A DNA stretch of 64,000 bases from Reticulitermes speratus (GCA_021186555.1 JAJKFL010000007.1:27578677-27642676), one strand, 5' to 3'; counted from the stretch's first letter, positions 42,121-53,354 are shown. Numbers and translations: made by a program. Notes: generated by a model not told the origin, from the sequence alone.

Positions 42121-43868
42121 ACGGCTTTGTAAAATCTCGCTGGTGTAGGTTATACCATTTGCAATGTTCTTATAGAACGGGCGAATTGTGTTTACTGCGC
42201 GGTACAAACTGAATCCGACATATCAATTGCGTTTACCGTCTTAAATTCTAATAATAGTAATAAGTTTCAAATTTATTTTAGTTGAGTTTCAAACACACTG
42301 CTTTGGCTGTGACTAGTAACACCAAGTTTTTGCCAGTGCACGTCCACTACATTGTAATGACTACAGTTTATCTATGTTATTTATTATGATTTTAAATGTG
42401 CTTATCTTATCCATGTTGTTTATAGCCTATCGATCTTACGCACAATCTCATTCTTGCTCTCCCCGCAACTTCATTTCTGCTTTCTTAGCCTGGTTTCCCC
42501 ATTTGCATTTAATCTTGTATGCTAGGGTACCTAAGTTTCTCTGTTCAGTGGTATTTTTGACAGTATCTTCCGTATTGCTATTTTCTCGTTCGTATGTGGC
42601 CGTTTGTTCTTCAGGAGCCTCCCTCTCCACCTCTGTGTTTCTGGACATTTCAACAATAGATGGGATACGCTCACCTCCCCCTCGTATACAAGGCATCTGT
42701 CCCGCGCCGTCCCCCCCCCCCCCCCCCCGCGCTCATTTTAATTTCCAGATTCCCAGCCGGAACCGTGCTTTGCCACTTCTTTCTTCAATAGTGCACAAAC
42801 TAAATTTTTGAATATGATTCAGGTTAATCGTAGTCTTTAAAATTTTAAATAATATTTCTGTTTCAGGATTAACCATGACTTATATTAAACACTTTTCCAT
42901 TTTTTTTGTGTGCCAAGTTTCTTTACACTTCTGTAGCTTAAGTATAAAAATAAATTGTGTTACGCTTGAAGTGACGTAACAAACCAGCTGGGGAGTTGAA
43001 GATGGTGAAGAAAACTGTTATAATTTCTTTAAAAGGCGTTGCGTGACAGTTCGCGGTCAGAGGGAAAGATGTAAATACAAGGGAACAAAAAATATGTTCA
43101 CAAGCATAAAACATACAAGCACATACCTTGTGTGACAAATAGTCTCCAATTAGAAACCATTTTATCGGTGAATTCGTGGTTGCTGCTAGATGGTCGCATT
43201 TTAATTAGGGTACAGGGGGGAAATTTGCGGGAAGAATTAAAGATATGGTTTATGATTATGGATATTTTGAAAATACAGACATTTATGACGGTAATAGAAA
43301 TTCTTAAGGTCTTTCCATTTAAATGATATATCCAATTTTATTTACTAACTTTTATACGGGTACAAATGATAATAGGAGCTGCGAATTTGCGGGAACAGGG
43401 AATGGAAATCCGTTGGATCCAGAAATTCATGTAGGTCTTTATGCGAAGGGCTCGTTAAAATTATGTGATATTAATGGTAGCTGAAAAGGTTACACATGTC
43501 ATAACATATTCTAATATCAAATTTCGTGAAAATCGGTTGAGGTTTTGTAGAGTTATGCGTAAGGATGGACGGACGGAACACAACAATACGAAACTGTGTA
43601 AAGATGGGTCATAAATTAAGTGTAATTAAAAGTGGATTAGATTGTGACGCAAACTGAGGAACAGTGTGGTTCTAAAATGATGGTCAATAATCACTATTAA
43701 AGCCAATACCATTAATTGTACAAAAACTTATATAGAGTTAATTATATTTACTTTAATTTTGGTAACTCTGTACATGATGATAAACGAATACATTTAAAAA
43801 ATAACCTTAGAAGTGTTTTTCTTTATCTTCAACTTTTTTCTGTATTTTAATTCTCAATTCTAATTTTT
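42121..43868. other. No recognisable gene; C-run
   Basis: A C-run of about 19 lies near 42710-42728. The frame at 42374-42811 spans it and has no domain I recognise. 43510-43580 has the gaaaatcgg motif noted at 41.6 kb. Otherwise nothing is supported. Confidence 0.45.
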
Positions 43869-44136
43869 GCCAATCCAGTGGCCGTGCGGTCTAAGGCGTG
43901 GGTCTGCGGCCGCTCGTTTACTACAATCGTGGGTTCGAATCCCACCGGGAACATGGATGTCTGTCTCTTGTGAATGTTGTGTGTTGTTGTCAGGTAGAGG
44001 CCTCTGCGACGAGCCGATCCCTCGTCCAGAGGAGTCCTACCGACTGTGGCGTGTCTCTCAGTGTGATCAAAATGAATTGCAAACCTCGACACTGAAACGG
44101 GAAACCGGAGTAGGTAGAAGAGGAAGACTAAAAAAA
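43869..44136 (+). mobile_element. SINE-B, full length, 13-bp target duplication
   Basis: AATTCTAATTTTT at 43856-43868 and 44137-44149. CCAGTGGCCGTGCGGTCTAA, GGTTCGAATCCCACCGGGAA, CAGGTAGAGGCCTCTGCGAC and an A-run end are present. Confidence 0.9.
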
Positions 44137-44259
44137 AATTCTAATTTTTTTGATACTTTTCTTCATTTTTCTTCAGTTTACGTCTAACACCTTTCTTTAT
44201 TATTTTTCTTTTTCTGCTGCTTATTTTCTGCTACCCTGCATTATATGGCACATATTATG

Positions 44260-44578
44260 ATAAACCTTATATAATATATATATATATGATATATAATATA
44301 TAATATATATATTATGTATATAAAATATTATATATAATTCATTCATTCATTCTTACGACAGGTCCGTAGCCTCTTCCAAAGCGAGTTCTCCACAGGGTGC
44401 GATCTAGTGCTTCCTCTTTCAATTTCCAGTATCTTTTCTTTTCCTTAAGGTCATCCAGTAGCTGCTTACGTCTTCTCCCTCGTCGTCCCGTAATTTCTAT
44501 CCTTCCTTCTAACTTATAATGTTATATATTATATATAATATATAATATAATATATAATATGTAATATATAATATATAC
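44260..44578 (-). pseudogene. LINE-Y fragment in an (AT)n region
   Basis: LINE-Y C-terminal coding on the complement (44337-44518: TCATTCTTACGACAGGTCCG, CCAAAGCGAGTTCTCCACAG, CCTTAAGGTCATCCAGTAGC) is preceded by (ATTC)n. It is bracketed by imperfect AT-dinucleotide runs at about 44260-44336 and 44519-44578, suggesting insertion into, or expansion at, a TA-rich site. Confidence 0.72.
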
Positions 44579-44999
44579 TTTGCAGAACAGACACATTGTC
44601 ACGACAATTTCCTGCATTATCCTACTGGACACAGCACTTGGCAGCTATGATATGTCGACAAATAAATGTTGTACCGACTGGCACAGTTGTGTGCTCATGA
44701 TCTGTAACGGTTCAAGGCAGGCTGTTCCTGTCATGACGATGCAAGTTGCTGCTACCCGCTTGTCTCGTTTAGATTCGGTAGATTCGCGGAGCAAGAATGT
44801 GAAGACAGCAGCGAAGACATGCTGCCATATGCTGGCGATTCGGGGAACCACAGAGCGCTGCTGTCGTTGCTCATCTGTCGATACTGCTACCTGAGCTGGG
44901 TGCTAGAGGGGCTTATAGGGCTGTGCCTTCACAAATTTATAACCTACCGAGCTAACAAATTGAGAGACGAGCAAAGTAACCGAATAAATATTACTTTTT
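44579..44999. other. No recognisable feature
   Basis: The open frame at 44580-44894 has several cysteines but no domain I can name. No exon signals trusted. Confidence 0.4.
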
Positions 45000-45365
45000 T
45001 GTGGTGTGACGCCTGTAATCTGGTAGATATGTACCGACGTGTTATAGGAGCATGCTACCACCATCAGCGTAGATAAACGTACCCTGATGACGGAAGGAGC
45101 GTGTTCCTATCCAACTTCAGTACTCTTCTACCTAACCAGTTCATCATCAGTCTCAAACAAATAAGCCATTGTGAAGAGAGAAGCAGTAAATTTATCCGAA
45201 ACGTCGGAACAGACTTATTCAAGACGGTGTAAGAACCAAAAGACTATAATTTGAACTCACGGTTACAGATTCGTTTACACTGAGGATGGAGGTAGAATGT
45301 TCTTCCGAAACGTCGGAACAAACTTGTTATTCTACACGGTGTAGGAACTCGGAGGACTTATTTGT
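45000..45365. mobile_element. FB2 cluster, two hammerhead relics
   Basis: ACCCTGATGACGGAAGGAGC with TGTTCC (about 45080-45115) has core and stem II but no GAAA. ACTGAGGATGGAGGTAGAAT, GTTCTTCCGAAACGTCGGAA (about 45283-45325) has core, stem II and GAAACGTC. Trailers GACGGTGTAAGAACC and CTACACGGTGTAGGAACTCG follow, and a GTGTGACGCCTGTAATCTGG end faces them at 45004. It appears to be two tandem or nested copies. Confidence 0.6.
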
Positions 45366-45532
45366 ATTCGATGGTATAGGCCAAATTACTCGCTTAACAA
45401 CCTGGAGACTCTCAGTGGAAGGTATTTTTTTAAGGTTTGAATATTAATAACAAAATTGGCACATATGATAGAAGTCTATCATAGTCTTTCACGTTAAAAA
45501 TAATTAGGCTAATAGTTTAATTTTATGGTATT

Positions 45533-45792
45533 TTTTTTCCTATGGCTCAACCCCCTTTTCGGGGGCCTAGGCCTCCTCATTATCGAGGCTTCACGATCAC
45601 ACTCAGACACACCACACTCGGTAGGACTTCTCCGGACGAGGGACCAGCTCGTCGCAGAAACCTCTACCTGACAACACACAACACTCACAAGAGACAGACA
45701 TCCATGCCCCCGGTGAGATTCGAACCCACGATCCTAGTAAGCCGTATCAGCCGTAGACCCACGCTTTAGACCGCACGGCCACTGGGATAAGC
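45533..45792 (-). mobile_element. SINE-B, full length, 14-bp target duplication
   Basis: AATTTTATGGTATT at 45519-45532 and 45793-45806. The complement reads the family from GACCGCACGGCCACTGGGAT (head) to GGGGGCCTAGGCCTCCTCAT and a T-run. Confidence 0.9.
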
Positions 45793-45949
45793 AATTTTAT
45801 GGTATTAAAATGAATTTTTACAAGGAACATATATTTTAAGAGAAGCGAAATCTGGTGATACCAGAAGCACCATTGTCTAAGACTCATACGGACTCGCATC
45901 TTTCGAGTGCTGTTACCTACTATTCGAATCCCGCCGAGGGCGTGGAAAT

Positions 45950-46365
45950 ACCGGGTGTTCGGTTGATAGGTATCTAAAAAGAAAAGTTGAAATTCCAATA
46001 TCTCTTCAATCTACAGACGTTCGATTTGCTCCATTACAAAGGAAAACCCTCGACGTTTTATCTGACTACTACCTACTTTAGTACAGTTTAGTAGGTGCAC
46101 CTGGTATCACGATAAGTATACAGACGATATCCGATTTGTTCATAAGCTTTACAGCATGTTTAGGGTTACCGTAGCCACAACGTCCCTTATGCGGGCTTTC
46201 AACTGCTGAATATCGTTGTTTTTGACTTGGTAGACGAGGTGGGGAGTCACCTTAATCACACGATGTCTGGCGGATGGGTAGGCAGAGGAGCGCCAATTGT
46301 CTGGCCCCGTAGGTCACCGGACTTAACCCGATTGGAATTTTTCTTATGGGGTTATATAGGGTTAC
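45950..46365. pseudogene. Scrambled DDE transposase (mariner/Tc-like) relic
   Basis: The plus strand 46255-46365 reads GWVGRGAPIVWPRRSPDL then TRLEFFLWGYIG, the last-acidic-residue region of DDE transposases of this type (SPDLTPLDFFLWG is the usual form; here the D/P are changed to R/E). The minus strand, about 46240 down to 46010, reads KVTPHLVYQVKNNDIQQLKA then RIRDVVATVTLNML, the segment that should follow directly. The two halves face opposite ways, meeting near 46240, so an inversion broke the gene. TACCGGGTGTTCGG at 45949 may be a terminal inverted repeat. Confidence 0.7.
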
Positions 46366-46544
46366 ACGGCTTAGTCGTTATAACGGCTATGTTATTGTAG
46401 CTCATGGGAAAACGCCACAGCAGAAGAATTAGGAGAAAGGGAAGGAAGTTGTTGAGAGAAGTTAATTTTTTGAAATTTAAACAGTTTTGAGAAAAGGTAA
46501 GTAGGGTATTCAGTAGGTAGTGTTAAAATTGTAAAAAGTAAGGT

Positions 46545-47075
46545 TTTCCTTATGCAGACCGTGAAGGCATATGGGAGTTAGAGGTATAGCTCCACTCATT
46601 CTTATCCTCGCCACTGGATGATTGAAGTGAGTGGTTAACTTCACGTCCCAGCCGCTTTACCCCCGGGAAAGAAACCTGGCACTAAATAAATAGGCTAGGA
46701 TTGATTTCAGGCTTCCGTCGCGATGTTGATGAGATATGCGCTCTTCTGGGATATTACGCGGCGTCGTGTGATAATTGTTTACCGACGTTTCGGGACAACG
46801 TATCGGTCCCATCTTTACGGTTCAAGAGTCCGAGTAGGACTCGGAGTCTTGACCTGTAAAGATGGGACCGATACGTTGTCCCGAAACGTCGGTAAACAAT
46901 TGCCCAAAGACGCCGCGTAATATCCCAGAAGACCGCATATTTCAAGTAGGCTAGGAGGCTGTGTGGACCCCATAGGTGGTCTGGACGTCTTGGAGATGAG
47001 AAACGTCTGTTGTCCCTAGTGAGATTCGGATCCCGGTCTGGCCAGGACGTAGCGTAGTCGCCATGCCGACTACGC
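46545..47075 (-). mobile_element. SINE-A interrupted by FB1
   Basis: The 3' part (AGAGGTATAGCTCCACTCAT, CAGCCGCTTTACCCCCGGGA) lies at 46545-46700. The 5' part (GGAGGCTGTGTGGACCCCAT, GTGAGATTCGGATCCCGGTC) lies at 46947-47075. Both belong to one reverse copy split by FB1 copy e. Confidence 0.82.
46701..46946. mobile_element. FB1 fold-back element, copy e, 10-bp target duplication
   Basis: TAGGCTAGGA at 46691-46700 and 46947-46956, a sequence that belongs to the host SINE. The left end has TTGATTTCAGGCTTCCGTCG; the right end stops at GACCGCATATTTCAAG. Arms of about 100 bp are almost perfect (GTTTCGGGACAACGTATCGG and ATCTTTACGG). Centre AGAGTCCGAGTAGGACTCGG is itself palindromic. Confidence 0.88.
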
Positions 47076-47129
47076 TAACTTCACTGCCGTATTGAAATTA
47101 TAAACTATGAAATTATCAGAGCGATGACT

Positions 47130-47285
47130 GAGCATTGTTATATTACAGAATAACACTGTAGCGTGGCGCAAAGGCATCGACGTTTCGAGGGAAAAATTGC
47201 TGCCTTCATTATCAGAGATTTGTGCTTTAAAGATGGAGGTAACTGGTTTCCCCGAAACCTTGAAAACTATGAAATTCAAATCAGC
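47130..47285. mobile_element. FB2 relic
   Basis: GGCATCGACGTTTCGAGGGA on the left, and GCTTTAAAGATGGAGGTAAC, GGTTTCCCCGAAACCTTG on the right, are opposed hammerhead ends; the trailer TAACACTGTAGCGTGGCGCA precedes. Cores are mutated. Confidence 0.5.
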
Positions 47286-47289
47286 GCCC

Positions 47290-47775
47290 TTCGCTATTAA
47301 AGGCGTTCTAGTAAATGAACGGAACGGAACCCTGTTTCGAGGAATTTATGATCCATCAGCTAGCTGGTCAAGACATTTTCCTCACTGTTTGAAAGGCGGA
47401 AGTTTCTTTGTCTTTTCAATGAAACTTATCTGCAGCCAGCCAAATCCACTCCTCACCTTTACATCTTGTTCTTTTAACACTAATTCCAGTATTGTTCTCA
47501 TCTGCACATAGACCACCCCTGCTGTGTCTTCCCTTTACGTTTTCTGACTAAAAGTTTATAAGAATTTCTCACTTTAACATGCGTGCTATGTATACTTACC
47601 ATCGTACCCTCCATGATTTTATCACTAATAATATTTGGTGAAAAGTAAGAATTATTAAATTTATCATTCTAAATATATCTTTGATCCCCTTGTTAGTTAC
47701 TTTATCTTTCATAGGTACGAATATTCTGCTTATTAAATTTAAAATTGTCTGTACCGTGTATGCACTAATTATAAC
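47290..47775. other. No recognisable feature
   Basis: AT-rich, nothing recognised. Confidence 0.5.
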
Positions 47776-47788
47776 AACATGTATTACC

Positions 47789-47906
47789 TTGATTTGAGGC
47801 TTCCGCCGCGATGTTGATGAAATCTGTGTTCTTCTGGGTTATTACACGTCGTCGTGTGGTAATTATCACACGACGACGTGTAATAACCCAGAAGACCACA
47901 GATTTC
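47789..47906. mobile_element. FB1 minimal copy f, 118 bp, 13-bp target duplication
   Basis: AACATGTATTACC at 47776-47788 and 47907-47919. Only the outer arm remains: TCTTCTGGGTTATTACACGT, CGTCGTGTGGTAATT then directly its complement. The hammerhead portion is absent. The left overhang TTGATTTGAGGCTTCCGCCG is unpaired, as in copies a and e. Confidence 0.9.
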
Positions 47907-47955
47907 AACATGTATTACCACCAACTATTACACAATATTGAAGTACAATTTAACA

Positions 47956-48014
47956 AACACGCAGAACACTCAAAAATACACAAGCTTTGTGTATTTTTGA
48001 GTGTTCTGCGTGTT
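47956..48014. repeat. 59-bp near-perfect palindrome
   Basis: Arms of 28 bp (AACACGCAGAACACTCAAAA then ATACACAA) around the centre GCT. It lies 50 bp beyond FB1 copy f and matches no other family in the window. Confidence 0.88.
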
Positions 48015-50654
48015 CTTATGTGGAACACGTAGTATAACGTTTTGTATGTTATGTTCAGGTTTTTCGGTATGTGCCAGAAGATGAAGGATTCTGAACTGAA
48101 TGGTGGTCCTAATGTAGACAAGGACCTAAATTAAACAATATGTAAAGCCTTTTATGAAGTGGGATTACTTAGAGCCTTTTCAGTAAAGTTATAGTTTGAC
48201 ATGTTAATGGAATTCATACTAGTCAAATGTTTGAACTTTGTACAACTAAAACTTGGACGACAACGTCACATTCTCACGACAATAACTCTCTCTTTCTCCC
48301 TCAACTGTCGCACAGCTTCAAGGGCGTTCTGATGGAATGTTTTAGTATAATGAAACTCCTGTTTTAAACAACACTACCATTACCGTAAGAACAGTCTTCT
48401 AAGACATGAACCAGAGGCATTTTGCAAGATTGGGTTTTCTTCATCTATATTTGAGACATGATTTTGCATGCTGGTACGACTTTTATATTCACTATGATAC
48501 AAACCAGTAAACTGAAGGTGGTTGAGAATGGAAAGTGTTTGGACGTAAGAAGGAAAGCAAGAAAGAAAATAGCAGGAAAATTTATAAAGTTGCATAATGA
48601 CGGACTTCATGATTTCTGTTAATCAAATACATTTTTTATAGTTTAAATATGTTTTTTTTAATTAAGGCTTTATTTCCTTTTTGGTTTAGTACACCCAGAC
48701 TCGTCTTACAGGTATCAAGTTGTTCCTTACACCAACTTCCTGTGAATTCAAAAATGATACACTCAAGTAACAGTGATGTATAGAATACCTAGATAAGTAA
48801 CTGTAGTGAAAAGTAGGTTGTAGCACCCAAAAAACACTACCATAATTAAATATGTTACGTTCTGTTCCCTTATATGTATATATTATTACACTATCCACAT
48901 CTTTCCGTTCACTACCAATTCAACGTTTGCTATCTGTTTTATGTTTCATTACATTATGTATTTGCCCTGTACTTTTATGTTTTTTGTTTCCTCAAAACTT
49001 TATTTAAAGCAGATATCATACTATATATTCCCTCATGTATATTCGATGGTAATTTCCAAAACCTTTAGATATTTATTTTTATAGTTCTACAGTTTTTTTT
49101 ATTCTTACTTGCCGAATCTTCATTTTTAAATACAAATTATTGACGGTGATATTTCTTTCCTGAAGACTTCAATGATAGGCCACAAGTATGTTCAACATGC
49201 TCCTTTCCCACACAGAGCGTGTATCTTTCTTTATCAAATCCTGTTCCAGACTTTCACAATCCACAAATACCTGCTTTTAGCCATACTACCCGCTTCTCTC
49301 ATTTCTTTTTCGCAAGTTTCGTTATATTTCGTATCACAGTTCCAAGTAAATCCTCTCATCTATGCTACAAAATAAGCTTCGGATTGGATATTAAATTTTT
49401 CCGTAATGTTCCTCCGTCAAGACTACAGTAATTATCTGCCAGTGGACAAGTAGCATCACGTGACTTAAATCTTCAGCATCACCGCTGCGAGGACCTCAAA
49501 TCTCTCAAGCTCTGTCTTTATAGTTTCAATTTTTATTAATTATATCTTATATCCTAACATACTTACATCCATCTGCAGGCACATTGCAAGCTAACCCTGT
49601 CTTAATTATCCCTATTTGACGTATAAAACTCCTTCTATATCCATTTGTTTGGGTGTATAGGTTAATACATGGCCTGCGGATCGTAGGTTGCTTCTCCATG
49701 ACGTATGTTGGTACTGGAATGTGGAAAGTCGTTATTATGAATTGGTAATTTCGTCTTAACTTCGCTGACTTAAAGTTAGCCTTTTGTTAAGTGAATTCGT
49801 TTCATTTTTCATCGCTTCTGCAGTACTTGCTACTTGTCTCATCGCTTAACTCTAGAAGAATATGTCGACATCGTATTTCATTTCCCGCGCCTTTCTTGCG
49901 AGGAAACTTTACTCCGCCTGGAAGACTTCCCCCCCCCCCCTTCCACAGCATTCTCTAATTATGAAACCATTTCTGAATGAAATCGCACCAGTAAATTTTC
50001 CAGCCTATTCTTTGAAATGTTATTACTGCGTAAAACCATCTATAGTTAAACAATGAACAGATCCTTTTGCTTCATAGGTTAATACGCAATTAAAACAAAA
50101 TACATGGCTGCAATAAAGCTTTTGGAAACATTCTCTCTGAACAGAGTTAGAGGTGGTAGAATTCTAACAACAGTATTTCATATTACAAGTTCTTGGCCTG
50201 TGTAAAGAAAAAGGAGTGCGCGATGGAAGAGGGAAAGGACGAGAAGTATATAATCACTATTATATATTTTAAGATAAGGCCCCCAAAAGTGCATCCCACC
50301 TTAGTGTTTTATATTATTAAAGGAAAGGGTGGCAAGGAAAGGAAAACGTGTTTTAAGTATGGAAAAAGGAAATGCTGTTGGGGCTAAAGATATAATACAA
50401 AGAGAATTATCAAAAGAATTCTCTCTTAGTAAGGTTAGATCGTAATAGCTATTAAAGTTGTGGAGTAACAATATTCTTTGAGACTAAATTGTACTGGAGG
50501 GCTGGCAGAAGAAGCCGCATCGTGTGAAAATAGACATTGGTTTCTTATTTCATTCTTACGTATTGTTTTGTGTGAAGAGTGTTCTTGCGTTATAATCCCA
50601 GGTTAGATCATCGATCTTTACAGGTTTAGATACGTTTATGTCTGCTGTTACATC
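48015..50654. other. No recognisable feature
   Basis: The longest quiet stretch (2.6 kb). Low-complexity AT-rich segments near 48620-48670 and 49080-49130 and a C-run at about 49930. No gene, repeat family or RNA is supported. Confidence 0.5.
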
Positions 50655-50717
50655 TTATGGTTAAAGGTGTTTTCTACCAAACTGCACGGTGTCACCTCCT
50701 AGACTTCTGTAATCTAT
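50655..50717 (+). mobile_element. FB2 trailer fragment
   Basis: TTTCTACCAAACTGCACGGT and GTCACCTCCTAGACTTCTGT match the end of FB2 copies. The ribozyme part is absent; FB1 copy g begins eight bases later. Confidence 0.45.
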
Positions 50718-50725
50718 CTACTCTA

Positions 50726-50863
50726 GATCTGCGCTCTTCTGGGATATTGGTAATTGTTTACAATTGTCGGCAAACAATTGCCACACGACGCTACGTAATA
50801 TCCCAGAAGAGTGCAGATCTCATCTATATCGCGGCGGAAGCCTGAAATCAAAAGTTAGTATAA
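50726..50863. mobile_element. FB1 copy g, short
   Basis: CTACTCTA at 50718-50725 and 50864-50871. Arms (GATCTGCGCTCTTCTGGGAT, TGTTTACAATTGTCGGCAAA) are of the CGCTC subtype with the ribozyme region deleted. The long end GCGGCGGAAGCCTGAAATCA is on the right. Confidence 0.8.
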
Positions 50864-51292
50864 CTACTCTAATTGGTGTAATCTTTGGTTTTAAGATTTT
50901 TTATATCAGTAAAGTAGTGCGTGTACAAAAAATGTGTCGTAGAGATATAAGTATTGCAATAACTGACTGTTGTTGCTACGCACGTATGATTCCGAAGCGT
51001 CATACCTTACCCTGTAGGTTTGAATGCTATGTGTAGGACTGCTGGGTGCTGTGGTATATGTCACTGTACAATAGTAACCGCCCAAGACCACTAACTTTTC
51101 ATCATATTGTAATCACGTTCCTAAAACTAGAATTTAAAAAATGTTGTATTCTTTGAAACGATCTACAACCCCAGCAAATTTTAAGGCCGTGCATTAAATG
51201 ACGCTAGTTTTGTTCGCATTTTACGAGTAACGACGGGCGCCGTATTAAATCCACTAGTTTGTGTTTCTGATGTTGATAATTGTAGTTGAATC

Positions 51293-51633
51293 TTCGGCGA
51301 ACGGACAGAGTGGGACAGTTCTGCGGCGAACGGACAGAGTGAGGCAGTTCTGCGGCGAACGAAGAGATTGGGACAGTTCTGCGGCGAACGGACAGACTGT
51401 GACAGTTCTGCGGCGAACGGACAGAGTGGGACAGTTCTGCGGCGAACGGACAGAGTGGGTCAGTTCTGCGGCGAACGGACAGAGTGAGGCAGTTCTGCGG
51501 CGAACGAAGAGAGTGGGACAGTTCTGCGGCGAACGGACAGACTGTGACAGTTCTGCGGCGAACGGACAGAGTGGGACAGTTCTGCGGCGAACGGACAGAG
51601 TGGGACAGTTCTGACAGAGTGAGACGGTTCTGC
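51293..51633 (+). repeat. 29-bp minisatellite, about 11 copies
   Basis: The unit is GCGGCGAACGGACAGAGTGG, GACAGTTCT. Variants (GAAGAGA, AGACTGTGAC, GTGAGGC) recur in the same order at an offset of 145 bp (five units), so a five-unit block has been duplicated. Confidence 0.93.
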
Positions 51634-52866
51634 CATTAAGAGAAATGTCCACAAAGTGATTTGAAGTGAAAGCATGATGTAGAGGTTGCGGCTGTCCGTG
51701 TGCCTCTTAGATTTAAGAATGTAGATGAGATATTTTTAAGTAATTTGGCACTAAAGATGTAGGATTTTGTGTGTCAAAAATTATTTTGGGGTTCATATCG
51801 ATTTAAGGAAACATACTTTATGCGCGTAAGAAATCGAATGTTATCGATTTTGCCATGCTCCAAGTACGGCTCCCAGTGCGGAAAAGTAATATATTGTGTA
51901 AGATATTGGACATGTGAAGGGATGGTGGACCTATTAGTTATGACATTTTGTATAATTTGTTAAATATTTGATTAAATACCAGAAGACTGCTCTTGTCTAT
52001 TGCCAGTTCCGTGATGTAATTAGTTCTTAATTAACAGGGTTACATTTACAATACGGTAAATGAACATAAAGTCCAATGAAACTTGCAGAATCGCAGAAAA
52101 TAAACCTAGAAAATATACATAGAGCCTGCTGTGACGTACAGTACTCTTTTTCATTCCCGTTTATAAACATTGGCGGTCTGTTTTAATATAGTTTGATGTT
52201 ACATCCACTATTATTTTAGAAGCATAATTCGGGAAACACATTCAACCACCGGCATTTTCTTACCTCTCCTTCTTCCTGACCCTCAAAACCATAATAATAT
52301 AATAAAATTATAAAAAAATAAAAAGTATAGATTTCTTGAGGCAACGGCCCGTGATTCGTTAGGCCATCATTCATCCTTCACTCATAACTAAAATCTAAAA
52401 GTATAAATCTCATATCTATGAAGTATGAAACAGGACTGGGAATCCAGGTAGGAGAATTTTTTTTTTTCAAATATAAAGAACTCCGTGTGATCAAAATAGG
52501 TTAATAGAGCTGGAATATAAGTAAGTTGATGTTCGTTCATCATGGTTCGTCGGGGTCAGGAATCATTATACGAGTACTGTATGTTTCCTCTTTTATTTTC
52601 TGTTTTGTCTTTTAACGCTGCTCGGCTAGACTGGAGTCTAAGCGAGCGAACACATTTCTTCAGCTATGTAATTTTCTCCTCTGGGTCGTACGGAGGATTG
52701 GGTTTTAAAACATCGTGCGTATAATACGAATAACTTGTGGAAGGGCTACTCAAGTGCATGAAACTTCCTATATCGTAGTATCTACTGCAGTAAAATAGTT
52801 TTTTTGGTGTATTGTTTAACGACACTTGCAGTTGCTGAGATGATGTTTGTATGTCGTCGTTAATTA
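51634..52866. other. No recognisable feature
   Basis: AT-rich. The frame at 51769-51963 has no known family resemblance. Confidence 0.5.
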
Positions 52867-52873
52867 ATTAATA

Positions 52874-53115
52874 TGAAATCTGTTGTCTTCTGGGTTATTA
52901 CACGGCGTCGTGTGGTAATTATTTACCGACGTTTCGGGACAACGTATCGGTCCCATCCTCACGGGTTTTTTTTCCTACTCGGAATCTTGACCCGTGAGGT
53001 TGGGACCGATACGTTGTCCCGAAACGTCGGTAAATAATTACCACACGACGCCGTGTAATAACCCAGAAGACCGCAGATATCATCAACATCGCGGCGGAAG
53101 CCTGAAATCAAAATG
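52874..53115. mobile_element. FB1 copy h
   Basis: AATTAAT lies on both sides (52867-52873 and 53116-53122); a longer duplication is obscured by the TTAATTAA flank. Arms of about 100 bp are near-perfect, including TTACCGACGTTTCGGGACAA. The plus strand has CTTGACCCGTGAGGTTGGGA...TTGTCCCGAAACGTCGG: stem II GGGAC/GTCCC perfect, core decayed. Confidence 0.82.
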
Positions 53116-53354
53116 AATTAATGTGTCTGACGCATTGGTGGAATGATACTGAAAGGGGAAACCCTAAGTATTCGGAGAAAGCCATGTCTATATGCTACTT
53201 TATTTACCACAACCCCACAAATTCTGGCCTGAGATTGAACGCGGACTTTCGCCATGAAAGGCTGGCGACTAATCGCCTCAGCCATAGCACGGGTCGCAAG
53301 AAGTTCCGGGTGTAACTTCTTATAAATACGGAATGACTCACTGTGTCTATCGTT

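Noticed and set aside
42374..42811. Possible host exon (145-codon frame)
   Set aside because: It crosses a 19-base C-run of doubtful length, has a low-complexity proline end and no recognisable domain or splice context.
46723..46945. Two facing frames reading FWDITRRRVIIVYRRFGTTYR
   Set aside because: They are the two arms of FB1 copy e. Predicted proteins with this phrase are repeat artefacts.
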